From Bacillota bacterium (lineage in GTDB: Bacteria > Bacillota > Clostridia > Christensenellales > UMGS416), in assembly GCA_023398815.1 (NCBI GenBank), contig JAEWRW010000046.1, positions 62,001-126,000 on the forward strand: a DNA stretch of 64,000 bases, in the 5' to 3' direction. The notes beneath the pieces were generated by a model that saw only the letters and a program-made list of their open reading frames with translations, did no database searches and had not been told where the DNA came from. The translations under genes and the position numbers were made by a program. Shown here piece after piece: positions 59,322-64,000 of this stretch. Numbering within the stretch: position 1 is the first letter of the stretch; each line of letters opens with the position of its first letter.

Positions 59322-59822
59322 ATGAATCGCATTCTTGTGGAAGAATTGGCCGAACAGACCGAAGTAGTGCTCCGTAACGTCGGCACCTGCCTGCGCACCT
59401 GCCTGCCAGAGCAGACACTGTGCGACCAGCCCATCTGGAAGCACGTCTACCACATGCTCCACTCGCTGGACCAGTGGTTCATCAACCCCAGTGATTACCA
59501 GCAGCCACCCTTCCACCAGCCGGGACTCAACTCCCTGGACGAACCGGCCGGGGACGCGCTGGATATGGCCCTGCTGACGACCTACTTTGAGGGCATCGAA
59601 GCCAAAATCCGCCGGTATCTGGCGGAGTTGAACGACGATGACCTTGCCCAGTGCCCGCCCGGGTTCCACCGCACGCGCCTGTCGGTGATGGTGGGGCAGA
59701 TACGTCACTGCATCTGCCATGTGGGCAACATCAACGCCGTGACCATCGCGGCCACAGGCCGCTGGCCCCGGGCCACCGGCCTCGCCCCCTTGCCCGAAGG
59801 CGAGGACCCCGACTGGGAATGA
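59322..59822 (+). CDS. DinB-like four-helix-bundle protein
   Basis: A 166-residue protein of the DinB/YfiT fold. Helix 1 is RILVEELAEQTEVVLRNVGT, the HVYHMLHSLDQWF segment supplies the first metal-binding histidine, and VGQIRHCICHVGNINA the second histidine pair. Many family members are thiol-dependent enzymes or DNA-damage-induced proteins of unknown substrate. GGAGG lies upstream of the ATG at 59322. Its stop is four bases from that of the convergent gpsA-like gene. Confidence 0.78.
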   Translation: MNRILVEELAEQTEVVLRNVGTCLRTCLPEQTLCDQPIWKHVYHMLHSLDQWFINPSDYQQPPFHQPGLNSLDEPAGDALDMALLTTYFEGIEAKIRRYLAELNDDDLAQCPPGFHRTRLSVMVGQIRHCICHVGNINAVTIAATGRWPRATGLAPLPEGEDPDWE

Positions 59823-59825
59823 CCG

Positions 59826-60788
59826 TCAGGTAAACTCATACCGCCCGGGCCGGTCGAAGAGGTGCGTGAGCCCTTCCCGTGCCGAGCGTTCCCCCCGCAG
59901 CACCGAGCGCACCGCCGTGCAAATAGGGAGATCCACCTTGTGCTCCTGCGCCAGCAGTGCCAACGCGTCGGCCGTGGCCACGCCCTCGGCCAGCAGGGGG
60001 TAGCTCTCCCCCCGGGCCAGCGCCTCGCCATAGGCGCGGTTGTGGCTGTAGGGGGAGAAGAGCGTCGCTTCGTAATCCCCCAGGTGGGAAAGGCCGTATA
60101 CCGTCTGCTCGTGCCCGCCCATGCGTCGCACCAACCGCGCCACCTCATAGGCTCCACGGGTCATGAGCGCCCCCTTCAGGGCCGACACGCCCAGGCCATC
60201 CAGGATGCCGGCGGCAATGCCGATGACGTTCTTGGCCGCTGCGCCCACCTCGGCACCCAGCAGGTCCTCCCCCACATAGAGGCGCAGCAACTCCCCCGAC
60301 AGGCCCGAGACGACCGTGGCCGCGGGCTCCGGCCCCTGGCCGCACACCAGCATGCACCCCGGCTGCCCGCCCACAAAGTGCTGCACATGGCCAGGACCCA
60401 CCAGCACCGCTAACGGCTGAGCGGCACCCAATTCTTCTTGGGTGACTTGTGTCAGTCGTTTGCCTGTTTCAGCCTCCAAACCCTTCATGCACAGCACCAA
60501 CGGCAGGGTTTGGGGAATGGTATCCAGGTGCTGACGCAGGAACCCGCGCAGCTCCTGGGCACCGATGGCCACAAAGGCAATCTCGGCCCCGTCAAGCGCA
60601 TCCTCCAACCGGTCGGTCAAGGGCAGATCCTCTGGCAGTGTCAGGTACTCGTTGCCGCCGGTCTGCCGCAGGCCCGCCAACGCCCGGGAGCCCGGCCGGC
60701 CCCACAGGGTTGCCTCCAACCCGCTGCGAACGGCGTACCACGCCAAAAAGGCGCCCCAGCGCCCGCACCCCAACACCGCTGTCTTCAT
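59826..60788 (-). CDS. gpsA: NAD(P)-dependent glycerol-3-phosphate dehydrogenase-like protein
   Basis: A 320-residue dehydrogenase that would make sn-glycerol 3-phosphate for phospholipids. It has the nucleotide fold VLGCGRWGAFLAW (GxGxxG), catalytic K in GAEVGAAAKNVIGIAAGILD, and the substrate region LKGALMTRGAYEVARL followed by GLSHLGDYEATLFSPYSHNR (family LAGLGDLxxT...SRN). The latter is changed (SHLGDYEAT, with SPYSHNR for the SRNR box), so it is a divergent GpsA; another copy elsewhere in the genome is possible. The N-terminal domain is a little short but complete. Confidence 0.82.
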   Translation of the reverse strand: MKTAVLGCGRWGAFLAWYAVRSGLEATLWGRPGSRALAGLRQTGGNEYLTLPEDLPLTDRLEDALDGAEIAFVAIGAQELRGFLRQHLDTIPQTLPLVLCMKGLEAETGKRLTQVTQEELGAAQPLAVLVGPGHVQHFVGGQPGCMLVCGQGPEPAATVVSGLSGELLRLYVGEDLLGAEVGAAAKNVIGIAAGILDGLGVSALKGALMTRGAYEVARLVRRMGGHEQTVYGLSHLGDYEATLFSPYSHNRAYGEALARGESYPLLAEGVATADALALLAQEHKVDLPICTAVRSVLRGERSAREGLTHLFDRPGRYEFT

Positions 60789-60825
60789 CGCATTCCTTTC
60801 ATCTCAGCCCATGGGCCATGCCCTG

Positions 60826-61293
60826 TTACCGGTAATATTCCCGCGTGGCCTGCCCGCCAACCGTCAAACGGTCGCGACAGGGCTGGCCGTCGATGTACTT
60901 CCACAGCGTGAAGTCGGTGGGCTCGAAGCGCAGCACGATCTCATCCTCCAGCGCGCCATAGCTCGCCCAACTCGATGGGTGCCGCGCGGCGTAGGCTGCC
61001 GCAAAGGCCTCATTGCCCGGTGCCTGCGGGTGCCCGGCAAAGGCAATCGTTCCCTCGGCCTGCAGGTTGCCCAGGCACAGGGCCGCCCGCGGGTTGGCCA
61101 CCAGCTGCTCCACCTTGAGGAACCTTCGGTCGGTCTGCATCCACACGGTGAGTCCCTGGGTGACGTAGCTCATCGTCCAGGCGGTCACACGGCCCTCGGC
61201 CGCCGTGGCCAGCACACAGTGCCGCTCCCCTGCCAACAGGGCGGCAATCTCCGCACACAGCGCCTCATAGTCCAGCTCACTTCGTGGCTCCAT
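60826..61293 (-). CDS. Pyridoxamine 5'-phosphate oxidase-family flavoprotein
   Basis: A 155-residue split-barrel protein. LLAGERHCVLATAAEGRVTA, then VWMQTDRRFLKVEQLVANPR and ALCLGNLQAEGTIAF form the FMN-binding barrel of the PNPOx-like group, and the end FTLWKYIDGQPCRDRLTV is typical of Clostridial members that bind FMN or F420-like cofactors of unknown role. It lies 37 bases after the GNAT gene on the same strand and 37 bases before gpsA, so the three may be cotranscribed. Confidence 0.82.
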   Translation of the reverse strand: MEPRSELDYEALCAEIAALLAGERHCVLATAAEGRVTAWTMSYVTQGLTVWMQTDRRFLKVEQLVANPRAALCLGNLQAEGTIAFAGHPQAPGNEAFAAAYAARHPSSWASYGALEDEIVLRFEPTDFTLWKYIDGQPCRDRLTVGGQATREYYR

Positions 61294-61329
61294 GTTTTCT
61301 CCCCTCCTTCGCGTTCCTCCGTCGGCCCG

Positions 61330-62295
61330 TCAGCCGCCCATGCCGACGATGCGGTCGTCCACCATGCGGTGCATGCCGGAGGTATAGGCGGTGAAGTGCC
61401 GCCGCCAGAACCTGCCGCCGGCGGGGTTGAAGCTCTCATAATCCACACCCAAGCGCTGGAATCCCGCCCCCTGCGCCCACTGCACGATGGCTGCCAACAA
61501 CGTCGTGGCCGCCCCCGCACCCCGCGCCTGCGGCGACGTGAAGGCCCCACAGATGTTCACGGTGCCGGCATCGTTGGCGGCGTGGCACATGCCGTGGTCG
61601 GTGGTCATCATGTAGCAGAGCGCCTCGCTACCCCGGAGCGCCAGCCACAGGGCGTTGCCCGGCTTTTCCATCCAGCCCGCCAGCCCCGCAGCGTCCTCCA
61701 TCTCCACCAGGGGCATGAAGAGCGGCGCGTTGGGGTAGTACTCGCCATGGGCCCGGTGCAACGGCAGCACCAGGGCGATGTCCGCCGGCGTGGCCCGGCG
61801 CGCCTCCACCCCGGTCGCGGGCAACCCCGTGGGCGGCGTCAGGGGGCGCATGGCGTCCACACACCGGGGGCCGAAACCCAGCCAACCCCAGAGGCGGAGG
61901 GCTTCTTCGTCGTGGGCCAGCACCGTCACCGCGTGGCTCAGGTGCCCCCGGGCCACCCACGCGCCTGCTGCCGTTGTATAGAGGGCGAAGACAACAGCTT
62001 CCCGGTCCTCCCCTTCGGCCGCGTGGGCCCAGTGAGGCGTGTATACCCCCTTGTGGCTGCTGAAGAGGGCATCCACCGGCCAACCACCAAGGTACCCCAC
62101 CAATCGGTCGCCCTGCCAGGCAGCAACCATGGGCAGGCCGTCGGCTAGGATGCCTGCCAACTCCCGGTCAAAGTTCACGTCCTCCAACCCAGGCAGCAGG
62201 GGCATCACCGCACGCTCCCGCTGCCAGGCGCGCGCCGCCAAGACGGCCGCGTCCGGCAGCCACCGCGGGTCAAAAGCCTCGATTCGGATGCTCAT
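61330..62295 (-). CDS. Tandem GNAT-fold N-acetyltransferase
   Basis: A 321-residue protein with two GNAT-like halves. The N-terminal half (IEAFDPRWLPDAAVLAARAW, VGYLGGWPV) is degenerate. The C-terminal half holds the acetyl-CoA site NICGAFTSPQARGAGAATTL (R/QxxGxG/A) with the following helix LLAAIVQWAQ and GFQRLGVDYESFNPAGGRFW. Such doubled GNATs acetylate small amines; the substrate is unknown. No convincing promoter was picked between it and the FN3 gene. Confidence 0.82.
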   Translation of the reverse strand: MSIRIEAFDPRWLPDAAVLAARAWQRERAVMPLLPGLEDVNFDRELAGILADGLPMVAAWQGDRLVGYLGGWPVDALFSSHKGVYTPHWAHAAEGEDREAVVFALYTTAAGAWVARGHLSHAVTVLAHDEEALRLWGWLGFGPRCVDAMRPLTPPTGLPATGVEARRATPADIALVLPLHRAHGEYYPNAPLFMPLVEMEDAAGLAGWMEKPGNALWLALRGSEALCYMMTTDHGMCHAANDAGTVNICGAFTSPQARGAGAATTLLAAIVQWAQGAGFQRLGVDYESFNPAGGRFWRRHFTAYTSGMHRMVDDRIVGMGG

Positions 62296-62384
62296 GTGTC
62301 CTCCAGTCGCCGATTATGATCCCAAAGGGGCTACATCGGTCATACCCCCAGAGGATAGCAAAAACGCAATGGGTTCGCAAGCAA

Positions 62385-64000
62385 TCACGCCGGTGGATAC
62401 TGGGCGTGGAAGGCATTGACGATGCTCTCCATCTGCCCAAGCACGGCATCAAGCGCTGCCGCGTCTGCAGCGGCGGCCACCGGCTCTAGCAAGGCCTCCA
62501 GGGCGGCGTCAGCCTTCAAGATGGCCTCTCTTTCGGCTACCAGGCGGTCAGCTTCCTCCCCATGGCCCAAGCCGGCCTCAACCAACGTGATCAGGCGCAG
62601 GCGAATCGCTTCCAGCCGGCTGGTGATGGCCCGGCGCTCCTTACCAATGCGCAGCTGCAGCCAATCACAACCCTCGGAAACCGTGAGCGTAGTGGCCGAC
62701 AGTGTGGCCGATGCCCCCGTTCCGTAGGCATTGCGGGCCGACACCCGGTAGCAGCGCGTCGTACCCGGGTCCAGACCGGGGATTTCACAGCAAACCATTG
62801 TGGTCACCAGCAGCGTAGTAAAGGTGCCTTCCGCGTTGGGTGCCACCTCCACCACATATTCCTCCGCACGGGCCACCGTGTTCCATCTCAGCCACACGGT
62901 TGACCAGGTCCTCTCCTGCACGGCGAACCCACCCGGCGCGGTCAGCGGCGTACCCGTGCGCGCGGGCACCGGTTCGGTGGCCGTGCCCTCGTCGTCATCA
63001 TGCACGGCGGCGACCTTGAAGTAGTAAGTGGTGGCGGCCTGAAGCCCGTCACAAAGGAATGCCGTGCTGCTGGTGCTGCCTGCCAGATCCCAACGCCCGC
63101 TTTCCCCGGTGCGGCGGTAGACGCGGTACTCCTGGGCGCCACTCACCGGGCTCCAGGCCAGAGCAACGGAACCGAGGCTGCCATTGGCATCGGCTGTCAG
63201 ACCGCTGGGCGCGGCCAACGGCGCGGTGGTGCGGGTGGTGTACACGGCACTGAGCGTGCCCTGCCCAAAGACACCCACGGCGGCCACCCGAAGCCGAATC
63301 TGGGTGTCGGCAGTCAGGCCCGTGCAGGTGAACTGGGTGGCCGATGTCTCGCCGGTCTGTGCCCAGGCTCCCTTGGCGTTGTCATAGCGGTAGAGGCGGT
63401 AACGCTGGGCCTGGCTCACCGCCTTCCACCCCACGGTGACCCGGTCAATGTGCCGTTCCAGCGTTTGCAGGCCCGTCGGCGCGGCATACACGGCCTGCGT
63501 CGCCGCGGCCCGGACGGTGCTTTGGCTGCCCTCGCCACCCTTCCCCACGGCGGACACCCGGTAGTAGTACGTCTTACCAGACTCTAGCTTGCCATCGGCG
63601 TAGGAAAGGTTGCGCGTGGTGGCGACCAGCGCGTAGCCGCCGCCTTCGCTGGTCGCCCGGTACAGCCGGTAGGACGACGCGCCGGGCACGGCTTTCCAGC
63701 TCAGCCGCACCGACGCGAACCCGGTCGTCGTGCCCCTCAAGCCCGACGGCGCGGACGGCTTGGTGTAGGCCGCCGCAGCACCGCTGAATAGCCCCTCACC
63801 CTTAGAGCCCGAGGCCCGCACCTTGAACGAATACCGGCTGTTGGCCGCAAGCCCCTTGCACTCATAGCTTTTCTTGGTGGTCTTGCCCACGTAGACGTAA
63901 GCCTTCTTCCCGCTGTCGTAGCGGTACACGGCATAGGAGGTTGCGCCCTTCACGCCGGACCACCGCAGGGTGATTTTGGCGGAGCTGGTCGGGGTGGCTT
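62385..64000 (-). CDS. Fibronectin type III repeat protein, N-terminus beyond the window edge
   Basis: The frame stays open to base 64000, so at least 538 C-terminal residues are seen. It has at least five consecutive FN3 domains of about 90 residues. Each carries the core W (LSWKAV, VGWKAV, LAWSPV, LRWNTV), a Y-R-L/V-Y-R strand and a closing T-Y-Y-x-R-V-S/A-A strand. Linkers read SAPSGL, AAPTGL, AAPSGL and TAPGGF. After the last repeat there is a roughly 110-residue helical tail (RIGKERRAITSRLEAIRLRL onward), without an LPXTG signal. FN3 arrays usually sit in secreted enzymes or adhesins, with the catalytic or binding domain upstream, here not visible. Confidence 0.85.
   Translation of the reverse strand, partial: ATPTSSAKITLRWSGVKGATSYAVYRYDSGKKAYVYVGKTTKKSYECKGLAANSRYSFKVRASGSKGEGLFSGAAAAYTKPSAPSGLRGTTTGFASVRLSWKAVPGASSYRLYRATSEGGGYALVATTRNLSYADGKLESGKTYYYRVSAVGKGGEGSQSTVRAAATQAVYAAPTGLQTLERHIDRVTVGWKAVSQAQRYRLYRYDNAKGAWAQTGETSATQFTCTGLTADTQIRLRVAAVGVFGQGTLSAVYTTRTTAPLAAPSGLTADANGSLGSVALAWSPVSGAQEYRVYRRTGESGRWDLAGSTSSTAFLCDGLQAATTYYFKVAAVHDDDEGTATEPVPARTGTPLTAPGGFAVQERTWSTVWLRWNTVARAEEYVVEVAPNAEGTFTTLLVTTMVCCEIPGLDPGTTRCYRVSARNAYGTGASATLSATTLTVSEGCDWLQLRIGKERRAITSRLEAIRLRLITLVEAGLGHGEEADRLVAEREAILKADAALEALLEPVAAAADAAALDAVLGQMESIVNAFHAQYPPA

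Noticed and set aside
1..64000. tRNA, rRNA, tmRNA or prophage genes
   Set aside because: No cloverleaf-like sequence, rRNA segment, integrase or structural phage gene was recognised.

Overview
The window looks like chromosome from a GC-rich, spore-forming member of the Clostridia. The evidence is a Gram-positive PolC, the frr-uppS-cdsA-dxr-rseP-ispG-polC operon, lon-ysxC, infC-rpmI-rplT, a GerA-type germinant-receptor operon, an LCP wall ligase, an ECF vitamin transporter and a dual-domain acyl-CoA dehydratase activase. The species cannot be named from the sequence. No tRNA, rRNA, IS element, phage gene or CRISPR array was seen.

Layout. 1-4500: a truncated secreted metallo-beta-lactamase-fold protein, a cysteine desulfurase-family enzyme, a YdcF-type protein, a URO-D/corrinoid methyltransferase-like protein and an rRNA methyltransferase. 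4600-8900: infC-rpmI-rplT behind an L20-type attenuator leader (infC starts at AUU), then ysxC and lon. 9000-14400: an LCP protein, a folate-type ECF S component, CapA and two small proteins. 14900-22450: a seven-gene minus-strand unit read as DUF2461, nitroreductase, transketolase, unknown protein, 6-phosphogluconate dehydrogenase, UxuB-like SDR and LarA-family racemase/epimerase. It reads as a sugar-acid (gluconate/mannonate) route into the pentose phosphate pathway. 22575-24155: a lone solute-binding lipoprotein. 24687-34710: the polC-to-frr isoprenoid, envelope and replication operon. 34791-44370: an EamA exporter, a large secreted papain-like protease, asparagine synthetase and a cellobiose phosphorylase with a cre-like operator on its promoter. 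44676-49948: a ger operon with two GerB-type permeases and a small D-type subunit. 49945-64000: a GyrI-like protein, the giant activase, a VOC protein, a polytopic membrane protein, a two-component system, DinB, GpsA, a PNPOx-like protein, GNAT, and a secreted FN3-repeat protein cut by the right edge.

The least explained feature is a structured intergenic repeat present three times (about 24302-24677 plus, 39340-39861 minus, 55407-55691 plus). The copies share loop sequences while paired stem bases change together, which is what a structured RNA family would show. One copy carries an internal tandem duplication. Together with the LarA/UxuB/Gnd/Tkt cluster this is the main candidate for something undescribed.
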